From assembly GCA_023634235.1 (NCBI GenBank), contig JAMKCF010000003.1, forward strand, positions 3,500,958 through 3,564,957: DNA of 64,000 bases, in the 5' to 3' direction. Position numbers and translations under genes: made by a program. The notes below the pieces were generated by a model, which saw only the letters and a list, made by a program, of their open reading frames with translations, was not told the origin of the DNA and searched no databases. The stretch comes from Pisaster brevispinus. Its lineage: Eukaryota > Echinodermata > Asteroidea > Forcipulatida > Asteriidae. How positions within the stretch are numbered: the stretch's first letter is position 1; every line of letters begins with the position of its first letter. This document shows, piece by piece, positions 39,471 to 50,953 of this stretch.

Positions 39471-39806
39471 AAACATAATTAAACTCTTGTCATGCCCCGC
39501 TTAGACACTTCCCAAGGCATTTCCCCGCCCAAGATTTCATCGCTATAGAGGGACTAAGATCCATCGTTAGCATTGAAAAAGAGCTGCCCTTAAGAAGTCA
39601 TTTTTGTGGGCTAGCAATGGTTCTTATCCACAACGTACACAAAATCTTTGCAGTTAGGGAGTCAAATCCTAATTATTAGAGGGTTTAAAGCTAATTCAAA
39701 AGTATTTACTCCTTTGTACAAAAACATATTTTGACATATTGTCTCAAAGACGGTCAGAACACCCTTTTTAACAAACTTTCTCAGCACAGCCCAAAAGAGG
39801 ACTGTT

Positions 39807-39836
39807 ATACATATATATATATATATTATTTATATA
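39807..39836 (+). repeat. TA simple repeat at the 5' border of the Penelope-like element
   Basis: ATATATATAT run followed by TTATTTATATAG. It marks the place where recognisable RT sequence begins. Confidence 0.85.
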
Positions 39837-39840
39837 GACA

Positions 39841-40780
39841 GACATAGTGATTAAACGTTGTGACAAGGGGTCCGCAGTTGTAGTCATGAACACACATGAC
39901 TACATGGCTGAGGGCTTCAGAGAACTCAGCAACACCGATCATTATATTGAATGTGACACTGACCCTACTCAATCATTTTTCAACAAATCAGTGACACCTT
40001 GGAATAGAATCCACAATACCAACGGTATCGACAAAGATACCTTTAATAACTATCTCCTTCCACATGACCCCCGTACAGCACGCTTCTACCTTCTACCTAA
40101 TATACACAAGCACGACAACCCAGGCCGACCCATTGTATCTGGTAAAGGTAGCTCTACAGAGCGCACTTCTGAATTTGTAGATAGCTTTCTCAAACCCTTA
40201 GTCTCCGGCATCCCTTCCTTCATAAAGGATACCACAGACTTCTTCCATAAATTAGAGGATGTCAAACATCAAATGCCTGAGTCTGCTTTTCTGGTCACTC
40301 TAGATGTTTCATCACTGTATATTGTACTAACATACCCCATAATGAAGGCATGAATGCCTGTGTCTCTACTCTCAGTGGTAATAAACAATCCCGCCCCTCA
40401 GTGAGACATATTAAGGAACTCGTCAGCCACATTCTCACTACGAACAATTTTTTTTTACTGACAGGCATTTTCTACAGATACAGGGTACCGCCATGGGTAC
40501 TAAAATGGCGCCCTCGTCTGATTTAGACGAAAAACTGCTGTCCTCTGCCCGACGACATTTTCTCTATCTGGTGTGGCAGTCAAGACAACTTGGATGAGTT
40601 TATCGCCCATATAAACTCATTCCACCCCACCATAAAGTTCACTACTGAATACTCTCTAATAAGTGTTAACTTTCTAGATGTAGCCATACCTAAATCCCCG
40701 AGCGGCGTTGTTACAGATGTATACAGCAAACCCACTGACACCCACTGACACCCACCAGTACCTTCTCTCCAACAGTTACT
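39841..40780 (+). pseudogene. Penelope-like reverse transcriptase fragment
   Basis: The first 170 codons are open and cover the RT fingers and the first palm motif (LDVSSLY). A small insertion at about 40320-40330 shifts the frame. Motifs recognisable afterwards in other frames are GTAMGTKMAPS, the FLDV block and KPTDTHQYL, the last being a family signature. The catalytic aspartate pair region near 40560 is disrupted by frame changes. No enzyme can be made from this copy. Confidence 0.85.
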
Positions 40781-40999
40781 ACTTGTCACTGTAAGAAGAC
40801 AATTGCTTACAGTCAGGCCTTGCGCATAAGACGTATCTTGTTTCTAGGGGTCATAGCGAACGCAGGGTCCAACTTGCCATCAACAAGGCCCTCAGCATAC
40901 CCCGCCATACTCTTTTGGCCAACACTGGATCCAAAAAAGTCCCGACCAAGAGAGTTGCCCTGGTCATCACTTACCATCCCAAACTACCCAAACTCTCCT

Positions 41000-41585
41000 G
41001 AATCCTCAATGGCAGTATGAATATTCTCCATTCCTCTAAGAGGTTGCGCTCAGCAATCCCTGAGCACCCCATGGTTGCATTCCGCCGCCCTAAAAACCTG
41101 GGAGACATTCTAGTCAGAGCCAAACCCCCCCCAGGTACAGGCCAAACACAACTCTCTACAGAGATACAGGGTTGTCACAAGTGTACCCGCTCTAAATGCA
41201 GAATGTCTACATCAAACCTGCACTTAAAGTGAAGAGTCATAGCACTGGCTCTTCTTACAATATCAAGACCGAATCCCAATGTAGCACACCCAATGTAGTC
41301 TGTGTTATATCTTGTAAGAGATGTGGACTACAGTATGTGGGATAGACTAAGACCAAACTCAGTCTTCGCTTTGCGAACCATGTCTCTTCCATAAAGACCA
41401 AGAAACTGTACCCCGTCTCCATCCACTTCAATTGCCTTAACCACAGCGTCAAAGATGTTGAGCTCATTGTGATTGAGGCTTGCAATGGTAATGACACGCA
41501 CCGAAAACTCAGAGAATCACACCGGATTTACCAACTCAAGACAGTCCAACCCTTTGGACTCAACAAAAACACTGGTGTCAAATAA
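41000..41585 (+). pseudogene. Penelope-like C-terminal linker and GIY-YIG endonuclease domain, broken
   Basis: After the linker VAFRRPKNLGDILVRAK a cysteine pair region and then VVCVISCKRCGLQYVG mark the GIY-YIG domain with its CxxC motif. An amber codon at 41343-41345 follows directly, and the reading continues with TKLSLRFANHV, the arginine/histidine block of the fold, then IVIEACNGNDTHRKLRESH to a TAA at 41583-41585. The catalytic frame is otherwise preserved, so decay here is mild. Confidence 0.82.
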
Positions 41586-42015
41586 CTTCCCATCACCCTC
41601 CTTCACTTTTGCTCGCTTAATTCTTTGATGTAAAATAAATACAGTTACTGTAAATAACCTGTTCTCTCCACTGGTTTATTTTTACGCTTCTTTCTCTAAA
41701 GAAGTTTTTAAAAATCAACCAGTTAATAGTCTATTCCTTTTGCAGAGGATTTAATAATCCGCTCTCTCTCTCTCTCTGCGGGTTCCTCTTGCAATGCCTA
41801 CAATGCGGTACCACCTTTATGGTTCAGTGATCCCCCCTTTCACACCGACCATCCTTTGTCCTCACTACTTTACTCTGATTGGTTCTTAGCCACCCCATTG
41901 TCTGTAAAATTATAACTCTGATTGGCTATATTTTCCCGCTTTTTCTGGATACTCTCCCTTAATACTTTGCTCCTCTTTTTGCTATAAATTGATATGTATG
42001 TGTTTGTTCTTGTTT

Positions 42016-42057
42016 ATGCCTCTGACTAAGGTCCGGTTTGGATCGAAAGCTAAGGCC
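42016..42057 (+). ncRNA. hammerhead-like fold in the Penelope tail, probably inactive
   Basis: The tail reads CTGACTA (42022-42028), a five-pair hairpin 42030-42034 with 42040-42044, GAAA at 42045-42048, GC, then TA. Stem I can pair GCCT (42018-42021) with AGGC (42053-42056). Order and spacing follow a type I hammerhead with the very short stem III reported for Penelope elements. Against activity: the core should be CUGANGA but has U at the G8 position, and one extra A lies before stem II. Confidence 0.4.
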
Positions 42058-42641
42058 ATCTCCAATACTAATTTTGTATTTTATTTATACATGTAAATTA
42101 TATCCACGTATCCACATGTTTGATACATTATTATTTATTTTTTAAAGATTTTTTTGTAGCAATATAATTTCACACGACTGGAGAACCTACGCGTAGCAAA
42201 AAATGTTAATAAGAACAGCCTATGTTCAATCGAAAATCACCGCAAGATAATATATGAATTTTGATGTTATTTTCGAGAATTTTAACCATCGGGTACCATG
42301 CCTTTATGCACAAACAGCAGCTTAACAGAACCAATAGATTTTGTCTCCACAGCCGTAGGACTCGAGAAAGCACTGAGTATAAACTGCCTAATCAATCACA
42401 CATCGGTGTAAGGAAAAATTTAAAATATTAAACTGGTTAAGATAGCCAAAATTTTTAACATTGGTAGCTTTCACAAAGTTGTGTAGTATAAAGGGTTATT
42501 ATTTTCTACTTTAATTCAGAATCAATATACCTGGTTGTTTTTGGAATTTAAACGGAAGCATTTTTGTGGATGAGACTGTAAACCTTTTACTGTAATACTA
42601 AATAACGAAGGTCTTTTCACCATCAGCGGTTCCTCTCTTCT

Positions 42642-42779
42642 TCATGCACCGAAGAAGAACTCCTTAGCGTGGGGGGACTCGAAGATGATTCCCACATTGC
42701 CAGCAAAGACGGCACAGAGGTAGGCGATAAGGAAGATTCGATCTACTACCATTGCAATGTATTTCCAATCCTCCTTTTC
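42642..42779 (-). CDS. nAChR-like exon 7: TM4 and stop
   Basis: 138 bp after a TTGCAG acceptor. It begins EKEDWKYIAMVVDRIFLIAY, the canonical lead into TM4, and ends 26 residues later at TGA (42644-42642). The extracellular C-terminal tail is short (about 15 residues, ending FFFGA), normal for the family. A minus-strand AATAAA-type signal is seen about 0.5 kb further on, near 42131, inside the Penelope tail; its use is not established. Confidence 0.9.
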   Translation of the reverse strand, partial: EKEDWKYIAMVVDRIFLIAYLCAVFAGNVGIIFESPHAKEFFFGA

Positions 42780-45700
42780 CTGCAAGGTGGAAAGAAGCAC
42801 AATGTTAACCTTTCATCTACGTTGGGAGAAACTGAGAAATAGGTTTATCGTCGAGTGAAAAATTGTAAATTTCCGTGATGGGACTCGTTTAACAGGTGTT
42901 ATGTTGTTCAGGATGCTGAATGAGTGTTTACGTCTTAATTGTTGTAATTCCCTCAAGGTCTTTCAGTCATAAAGAGGTGTCCAAACCATCCTTTGGTGGC
43001 TCACATACAGTAAATGCCACAAAAACCGTTTACGTGATCGTGTTGATTCTTAAACATAAATAGTAAATTTTACGGTAGCTGATGGGCACCTTTGGTGCCT
43101 TGTAAATCATCGTAAAAATACTGGCAACTGTTTACAGTTGAAGTGTAGCCGTTCTCCATCGCCGTCTCTTCTCACGTCTGCAACATAATTATGTATATTT
43201 AAACGACAACACTAATTTTTGAATGATTTTACCCTTTTATCGTCTTCCTCATTGGAGCATCTTGTTGTGAGATACATGATCTCTTCTATTGCATTGTTGA
43301 CGATCATGGCTTCGGTACACTCTGGATCGACATGTCCAGTAGGCAAGTACCTCAATGGCTGCATACTCCCTGCGAAAATAGATACAATACACAATTACGT
43401 ATTTAAAATAGATTTATACTTATGCCAATGTATTCTGTTAAGTTATTCTATAATTGGATGATTATTGACCTCGCATTGGGAACCAAACCATTACCGTCCA
43501 ATAACGGATACCGTTTTTATATATATAAAGACATAGACGTTACAACGCATTAACGGAGAGCGAGAGCACATGTCAAAATAACAATGTTTATGTAGTGCAT
43601 AACTTGTAACAAAACATTTTACGGTTGCCTCTCACCCACGCTGACAGGTAATTTAATCACCGCTTGTTTCCCCCTTTTTTCTTTCTTTTGTCCCCTTTTT
43701 TTCTTGGAAGAAATGCCAACGTGATATTCGGAGCGGCCCACAAGCAAGCCGTCTTTTTAAATCAATAAACATTGATAATGCCTTCCTAATTTGCTTTACA
43801 AAATTATATTTAAAAAAATATAAAAAATATGCAGCCAGGTCGTGGCTGGAAGGTAGATTAGTCTGGTCCTCTTGATTATTAGCTTTGGTTCTCATACTCA
43901 GTGACTATACATTGATCACACATAACATTTATGTCTGGCATGAGACTAGTTTTTTAAAGTACATCTGCACAAACAAAGAGCAATGGTTTGAAACGGTATA
44001 GATATGTATTGTGTTAAGAGGCCGAATGCCTCTCGTAGCACATGTTGTAAACAAGAGAAGTTTGGTTTTAGCAGCAAATGATGTCACCAATAATTGATGT
44101 TTATCTTGAGGGTGATATAAATTTAGAGTGAAGTGTTTTCCCCGAGTTAAATGGATTATGAAGTTATGATACGTTAAATATTTCGGATGAATGTGAATAT
44201 CGACTACAGATGTCGTTCGTCGACACCAACATCCGCGGGATGTGTCTTATCAGTGTGTTCTGTATTTTTCAAATCGGGCACTTCTACATTCCCCATTTGC
44301 GCAATCACCTTGTAAGTCATTATCCGACTCGTCGTCGTTGTCCAGCTCAGCGCGCATGCGCACTGTGTAATTATTGCCCTTGTTCTCCATGATGATTTTC
44401 CTCGTGTCCAGGTAGTTGGACGGTCCTAGCGCGTCTCTTGTGATGCTGACCCCGACGTTTCGGTATCTCAACGAGTACCGCTCCGGTCTCTTCATCCAAA
44501 GGTACTTGGGTAGTGTGTCTATCATGAGCCACCGTACCCACCTAGGCATGGTGTGAGTCTGGGGAGACCGGAACCGGATGTTCAGAATGAAAACGGTGAA
44601 GACGATGGAAGAGGACACCACTACCATGGTGAACAACAGGTACTTGACGATCAGCGGGAAGTCAGTGGCGTTGGCCGGGATCTGCTGGGTTACCAACAGG
44701 AGGAACACGGCCATGGACAACAATACAGATGTACACAACGCCATCTTCTCGCTGATGTCCGGTGGTAGGTAGAATACCAGCACCGTGTTGAATGAGATCA
44801 GACCGCACGGCATCAGCAAATAGGCGAAATAGTACAGCGGCTTCCTCCGCAATATGAAGTGGCACGTGATATCTATGTACAACGACTCACAACACAAGTA
44901 CTTTTTGACGTTTCGAAAACACGGCGACTCTTTCATGACCCACTCGCCATTCTCCCAGTAGTCTTTCCTGCCAGCTTCCTGCTTGAGCGGTAACAGGTTC
45001 AGGGCGTCGCCGTCGTAGGTCCACGACCCAAACTTCATGGTGCAGTTCTGCTCGTCAAATGGGTAGTAGCGGACATTGATACGACATGAACTCTTGTACA
45101 CTATTGGTGGAAACCAGGTAACTGTACCGTTGTAGTTGATGTTCGCCCATGTCTTGGAGGAAATGCCAAACGGCCCATCAGCGCTGAAATGAAATTTGAA
45201 GTTGTCAGTTTAAGAATACAGTTTTAGCTGAAGCTGTGCCAATTTCCACCATTTTTCCAACAGTCCACTAATCCCAATGTGCGTCAACTCCGAGATGTAA
45301 ATAACGTATACTTAGGTATTGAAAGGCATAAGGGCATAAATTTGGGCATAAAGGAGGGACCTCAGCCTGCTGCGTCGTCCCCTCTTGGTCGAGCAAGGCA
45401 TGCTGGGGAAAATGGAAGGGTGAGATTAGACACCCATCTTTCTTTATCATCTTTCTTGAAATTTACCCTTAAATACGTACACAAACTTTCGATTGATATC
45501 GTTTGCTACACAGCGCCCTCAAGAGACCGTATGCCAACTTGTTCTTACTTGTTATATATGAGGATATCAGGAATCCATATCTTTATGGTAGGAACTTTTA
45601 TGTTGGTGATGTCAGCAAAGTCTTTAGGATCCCACCAAAGCTTCGGATCTGTCCAAACCTACAAGTAAATCACAAAATAAAATAAAGCAGCAGTTATCAT

Positions 45701-47352
45701 TTGGCATGCCTGTGCGGTTACTAAATTTTAGACTTAAATTCGTCGTGTGCCCAGTAGACTGGCATAAGAATCTACGCCCCTTTCTCGACACACAAAGTAC
45801 TTTTTGCCCCAGTAACAAAAGGACGTAATTCATGAAATGGCTTTCGACAAAACAAAATTACAACATTACTGTTGCATTTGTGTTGCTGACCACCACCCAA
45901 AGACATGTTTCCGCATTCCCATCAGATTATAACTTTCTGATTATAACTAAATGGTAGAAATCCGATCAAACTTCAACGTTCAGTTTTCTTGAAACACAAT
46001 AGTTGCACTGTAATTGCTTACGCCCGTGCTCCGGTAAAACTTTCGTAATGACATTCTTCCGGGCACACGGCGAATTGTAGCCCAAGTCCTGTAGCAGAAT
46101 GTAACCCAGATCCAAATGTACCCCAACCTTGTACCTCAGAGTAGCCCGGACCTAAACCTACCTTAGCCCAAGCCCTGTACCTAAATATAACTAAGATCCA
46201 AATGTTCCCCAAACTTGTGCGTCAACTTGGTAGCCCAGGCCTTAAGGTAACCCCAATCATGTTCCTAAATGTAGCCTGACTTATTGACTGAGTGATTTTA
46301 TCTAGTCCCAACAAAATCTTTCGACAGTCTTTTAAATAAAACAAAAATCTACATTGGCAGAAATTGGTGCTTGTACCGCATTTCTTGATGAAGTACTTGC
46401 CTCTGTCACTATCAGGAACCTTGTGTTAGAATATTTACCTTTCTGATCTTTCCACACTCCTACTATTTTGAGAAATGTGAATGTTTTATATAAGTACGTG
46501 TTCATAACGAGTACCAACCTGTTTCATCCAAACCTTTGACGTAAAGACCTGATTTTTCTCGTCCTGTAAATTAATAATGAAAAAACCAACACATTTTAAA
46601 TATATATATTTTTTTATAAACAATGTGAAACTCATGAGACGATAGCGGGCGTCCCAATCACCGATCCTTTTTCATTCATCTCAGCGACGAGAATAATACA
46701 AAAAAAGACCGATGAGTTGGACGCCCGCTATTGTTTCAAAAGTCCCACGTGAGAAAAACACGAGGTATATGTAGCTGGTGATACCAGTCTGTGTGGTGTT
46801 CGCCACTTTTTGTTTACGTCACGGCCTCTAGGGCGAGATTACGTACAGAAAACTGGTAGAAAAATGACGAAGTAATTTCCGTGCATTTTTCAAACTGGTT
46901 GAAACAGGATTTCTAACTTCGGTCACGACGTAGTGTTTTATCCCAACAGATTATTCTGTGGAACATCGTATTCAAGTTCGTTGGCTTGTTTATCTTCAAA
47001 CAATGCAAACTGTTCGTGAGTTACGAAGTTCACAAAGTGCAGTTCATGATGCTGTCATAAATTAGTACCTCGACCGGTCAGTGACATTATTTCGTTAAAC
47101 TTTTGGCATAAGTTGATCTTCGTGTGACCACTCGTTCATGTTCGAAACTTCAATGCTCTATTATGTACAATACACCTGAAAATAAACCAAACTAACAAAC
47201 AGTACCCACCACATCAACTATTTGCGTGACAGCCAAGTCGAAATACACTGTCAGAATGTCTGAGGCGTTGACCACCGGTAGAGGGCGTTTGTTGTACCCG
47301 TTTTCGAACAGCTGATGATGCAGTCGACTCTCCGCTTCCGACGCCATACACC
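42642..47352 (-). CDS. nicotinic acetylcholine receptor alpha-type subunit (Cys-loop ligand-gated cation channel), six exons, first exon missing
   Basis: Spliced CDS join(47352-47210, 46563-46519, 45658-45549, 45183-44309, 43369-43233, 42779-42642), 482 residues, no signal exon found. Family role: subunit of a pentameric plasma-membrane channel opened by acetylcholine. Seen in the joined protein: loop D Trp (VWMKQ), loop A WIPDILIYNNADG, a Cys-loop with 13 residues between C133 and C147, loop B SWTYDG, loop C KYLCC then LY (vicinal C197-C198 marks an alpha-type subunit), TM1 about 217-240, TM2 about 247-265, TM3 about 281-302, an amphipathic helix before TM4, TM4 and a TGA stop. The five ligand-box aromatics are all present. 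Glu at pore -1' predicts cation selectivity. Odd points: Ala at 2', Gln at 20', and an extra Cys (C188) in loop C. All intron phases match. It could act as a homomer or as a partner subunit; sequence alone does not decide. Confidence 0.95.
43233..43369 (-). CDS. nAChR-like exon 6: cytoplasmic loop and amphipathic helix
   Basis: 137 bp, TTCGCAG acceptor, phase 1 in and phase 0 out at GTAAAA. It encodes SMQPLRYLPTGH, then an acidic helix NAIEEIMYLTTRCSNEEDDKR, which corresponds to the MA helix lining the cytoplasmic vestibule before TM4. The separate exon here, absent in vertebrate CHRNA2-6 type genes as I recall them, suggests an intron gained or retained in this lineage. Confidence 0.85.
44309..45183 (-). 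CDS. nAChR-like exon 5: Cys-loop, loops B and C, TM1-TM3 and start of the cytoplasmic loop
   Basis: 875 bp, TTTCAG acceptor, ending in phase 1 at AAG|GTGATT. One large exon covers everything from ADGPFG to the intracellular loop, as in vertebrate neuronal subunits and unlike the more divided alpha7 type. It holds the Cys-loop, SWTYDG, KYLCC, TM1 after FILRRKPLYYF, the pore segment EKMALCTSVLLSMAVFLLLV and TM3 ending in NIRFRSPQTHTMPRWVRW. Two weaker GT sites of the same phase lie a few codons downstream, so the 3' border could shift by up to about 10 residues. Confidence 0.93.
45549..45658 (-). CDS. nAChR-like exon 4: the conserved 110-bp exon
   Basis: Exactly 110 bp, CTTGTAG acceptor and GTAAGA donor, ending in phase 2 inside an Asn codon that the next exon completes. 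It encodes VWTDPKLWWDPKDFADI, then IWIPDILIYN, including the loop A tyrosine. Size and phase match the 110-bp exon of vertebrate nicotinic genes. Confidence 0.95.
46065..46290 (+). repeat. degenerate minisatellite in a receptor intron, CCTAAATGTAGCCC type
   Basis: About eight units near 28 bp with GTAGCCCAAGTCCTGTA and CCTAAATGTA words. It lies in the intron 45659-46518 of the receptor gene. The same unit type makes up 56475-56830. Confidence 0.65.
46519..46563 (-). CDS. nAChR-like exon 3: the conserved 45-bp exon
   Basis: Exactly 45 bp, phase 0 on both sides, TTTACAG acceptor and GTTGGT donor. It encodes DEKNQVFTSKVWMKQ, which carries the loop D tryptophan of the complementary binding face. 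The 45-bp size is a hallmark of nicotinic receptor genes. Confidence 0.95.
46636..46737. mobile_element. foldback element inside a receptor intron
   Basis: Arms of about 35 bp (46637-46671 and 46702-46736) share GATAGCGGGCGTCC and GGACGCCCGCTATTG with a few mismatches. It lies in the intron between the 143-bp and 45-bp exons (46564-47209). No coding content. Confidence 0.65.
47210..47352 (-). CDS. nAChR-like exon 2: N-terminal ligand-domain start
   Basis: 143 bp, entered in phase 1 after an ACACAG acceptor and left in phase 0 at a GTGGGT donor. It encodes CMASEAESRLHHQLFE, then KRPLPVVNASDILTVYFDL and AVTQIVDV. This is the N-terminal helix and the first beta strands of the receptor, with an N-glycosylation motif (NAS). 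Vertebrate exons at this place are close to this size. Entry in phase 1 means a signal-peptide exon ending in phase 1 should lie at higher coordinates. Confidence 0.9.
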
Positions 47353-49616
47353 CTGTGTCGGCGCCAAAAAGAAATTAAACATGTCAATTATCAATCAATA
47401 AAAATATTAACAGACAATTTACAGCAACGGCATGTTTCATTATCGATTTCATACTTTTTTACCTGGATTATGTTTCCATTTTACGTTCCCTATGAGAGAC
47501 CATCGGTTTTCGCAGTATGTTGTTTTTTTTGGTATTAAACAGCCTTCAAAACCATGACGTGTAAAACAGTCCATTGAAAAGTTTATTTAAAGTAACCAAT
47601 GCATGGCCTATGCAAATTTCCCGGCCATGTTATGTGAATACAATGAGAGGATATCTAAGTTTGCAATATTTATGAACGAAAAACACAATTTTTCCCCTTT
47701 GTCTTTCATTGAATGGTGCAATATTGATTATGTCGAGCATGGCATTCCTTCTACTTATGATAAACACATTTTTATTTTTTCCTTTAACAAAATCACAAAA
47801 AATGTTTTTAAATAGCCCGAAAGCCAGAACCACAGTCACACGCAGTTCGGCCTACTCAACAATGTTTCCTACTTTTTTACAAGGCCCAAAATATCACGCT
47901 TGTAATGCGTACGAAACGTACACATAATAACAATGTACAAAAAAATACATTGATTATCATAAAAACAATTTTTATTGTGAGCTCTGATTTTGTAAAATGT
48001 TTCATCATTGGATTAAGATTGTCTTGTGGCACTAATGTGATTTTAATTGAAGTTTAATCTTCCGTGGCAAAGTTATCTCACGTTCGTGCTACGATAATGG
48101 TGTGTCCTTTCTATTACAGAGATTAGGGATAATGAATCAAAAACGTTAATACGTTAAACGTAAGTTTTTAAAAACAAAATGTCACAGGGTTGCATGTTTA
48201 GTTTCAGTTAGAGCTGACGAACACGAAGTAGCAACAGTGGTAGTAATCAAGAAACCCCTTTTCCGATGACTGTACTCTTTATTAAGAAATTGAGCTCACC
48301 ACGGTCAAATAAAACATAATAATAATAAAATCGAGAATCCGAGCACTGAGCGAGGATTTGTATTTGCAGCTGTACCGTCTATAGGATCAATCGACCAGTA
48401 GGTTTGAAGCATGGATAACACCCAACATGTTCTCGATCCTCGTAAAGCTCTGCTAAGTAAGAAGCTAAACGGGGTGTATGCTTTTCCGATTGCATGTAGG
48501 ATAGGCCAAACCACTACTCGGGGCTAGTGGGAATAGAGTAATAGGCATATATGGTCCAAGACATTAACCTAGTTTCAAACGCCGTTCATTCAAAAGGGAA
48601 ACAAATCAGTAATTTTTACGGTAATTTGCTGCCTGGCAGCAGGACTACCAACCACCGTAACATTTACGCCTTGTACCATTTAACATTGTGAGCTTCATAA
48701 ACGGTAAAGGGCATGTTGGAATTATGTATAAAACCACCTCAATTAAAAACTTGTTATTGCTGGGTAATACTCACGGTTGATTCCCATTTTTAAAAATACA
48801 TAAACGGATTAAAAAATTATGCTACCTGACGCAAATTTTACGAACCGTTATTGTTTTGCACCGATGCTGCCTCGTAAGTTACCGTAAAAATGATGGAATT
48901 TTGTGAAGGTGCGCGTGCAGCCAATTCTGTCTTTGAAATAATTTTCATACAGTCCCCCACAAGAAACAAGAAACTACAATAAACCAACAGACTGAACACT
49001 TCTGAGTGATAAACATTCATTTTATATATTTTTGTTACTATGCATGTTATTAAACCGAATTTATACGAATTAGTATTTTAGTGTTCACACATTAAAAAAC
49101 GCTTCATTCTGCACTGCAACAGACAACTTTGCACCATGTTTACAAAGCGTGCCTCCAAACAATTTCTAGCATCAGGCACCACCGTTTCCTTCGTGCACTC
49201 CACACAATCTCCAATATTCATATCAACCTTAAGACTATCAATCATCGGCCTCGAACGCCGCGGCCTGGACCATTTCTCGCCGAGATATGTCCGCTAATTA
49301 CGGCGACGACAACCGAATGGCACGCGCTGCTGTTTTATTTCCATACTTACCCGGTCGGCCGTTTACCAATTACTATCAAAAAAGTGTTTGGGGTGAGAAT
49401 AAGGTGGGTTTACGGCCATTCGTTATGGATTTCAACTTAGAAGATGGTGCAGGCGTGCTGCTTCGCTAATAAGGAACTATTCATCACCAAGTGCTTGTAA
49501 TAGTTTGTGTCAGTGATGGCGGTAACCGCGTTGAAACAATTTATTTTGATCAGTTCAACTGATGCGAATATGCTTTCTAACCTCCTTTTCTCACGAACTT
49601 TGATCTGTTCTTGTGA

Positions 49617-49621
<5 letters not shown>

Positions 49622-49651
<30 letters not shown>
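49622..49651 (+). repeat. A(30) tract
   Basis: Thirty consecutive A residues. It could be the tail of a retroposon inserted on the plus strand, but no retroposon body is recognisable upstream. Confidence 0.9.
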
Positions 49652-49656
<5 letters not shown>

Positions 49657-50953
49657 GTAGCTGCTCAAACGTTTCAAAATGGCTCCAAAAGTTTTACATA
49701 TATCAAGCTTCTTTAAAAAAAAAAATATTTTTAACATATGCAGATGGCAATCCAAGACAATTTATACCTAACAATGACAGATCTTCAACATGTTTGCAGA
49801 ATGATTGTACCAATGTCAACTTTACACCAATTTTAGAAAATTTTAAAAGGGCTTTGCTTAGAAAATATGCAAAGCACCTGCAACAGGGTACCAGTTAAAT
49901 AGTGAAGAGTCAGCACGTGCATTTAGTTGGCACTTATTGGGAAACCAGGCTAGTTTGTTCCCATTTATAGGGAGAACCTTCCTTTGAAATTATCAAACAT
50001 TTAAAAAAAAACTTCTTCCATTTCTTCATTCTTGATGTCTGGATTGAACAGTTGATAGTTAAGCATCGGATTATTTGTATTTTGCACCAATGTGTGTGAC
50101 TTGTTAGCTACAGAAAGGGGCTATTTGTAAGGCAGCTTCGTTTTCAAATCTCCCGTGAATGACGCGATTTAACGTTTCTTTAACAAGCCTCAAAAACGTC
50201 ATGTTCGGAAAAACGGTTGCTTTGGTTACTCTTGACATTGAGAAGAAATGGCATACACAGACGACAAACAAACGAGATTTATACGTGAAGGGCGCCTCGA
50301 CCGTTCATGCATTGAACGCTGGCCTATTTATAGCCAATGTCATGTCCTTGCAGAAGAAATTAAAATGTCGAGACAGGATTTTCTGGTTCTTCAAGAAAAG
50401 AAGGAAGGGAATAAATCCTAAAATAATTGCTGCTCGGCAGATGTGCTTTATGTGTTACTTCTTTACACTTCGCTTCAGTGCATGATAAATCACAATAAGA
50501 TTTTTGCACATTGCTAGCAAAGCTATACCAGCCGGTATTTCATAAGTCGCAGACTCGGGTATTCCTGCTATTTTCGTGGCAAAGGTTGTCTCAGTCAACT
50601 TCGTATAAATACCAAATCAAATTTGATGAATAGCAGCATTACCAGGTAGAACAATCGAGAGTATATTATAATATATGGATTACGGATATCTCTCCCTGAG
50701 GGAAATGTTTTACCACTGCTTTGGCGATGCCATCAATCCTTCATCCTTCGTTGACGGCATTTCCTATGCGTAGATCAAGGGCTAAAACTCATAAAGTTCA
50801 TCAACGTATAGGAAATCGCTTAGAAACCAACCAAAATATCACGTAATGTATGTTTGTTACTTGTTCTCTGCTAACTCTTGTTTAAGCACAACAATATGGT
50901 GTTTGCTTAGTAGCTTTATGAGAACTTGGCAATTTTTTTAGTCTGATGGGTAA

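Larger units (their letters stand above)
39838..42110 (+). mobile_element. decayed Penelope-like element (RT plus GIY-YIG endonuclease), 5' truncated
   Basis: From an AT simple repeat onward the plus strand shows a Penelope-type reverse transcriptase: DKGSAVVVM, RFYLLPNIHKHDNPGRPIVS, FLVTLDVSSLY, then in shifted frames IQGTAMGTKMAPS, NLDEFIAHINSFHPTIKF, NFLDV, KPTDTHQYL and VAFRRPKNLGDILVRAK. A GIY-YIG endonuclease part follows to a stop at 41585. Frameshifts near 40330 and 40450-40560, an in-frame stop near 40990 and another at 41343 make it inactive. The N-terminal part of the RT is missing, typical of 5' truncation. The 3' tail runs to about 42.1 kb. It converges on the receptor gene, ending about 0.5 kb from its stop codon. 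Confidence 0.88.

Noticed and set aside
44553..44865. Open frames on other phases over the large receptor exon
   Set aside because: They are shadows of the minus-strand receptor coding frame.
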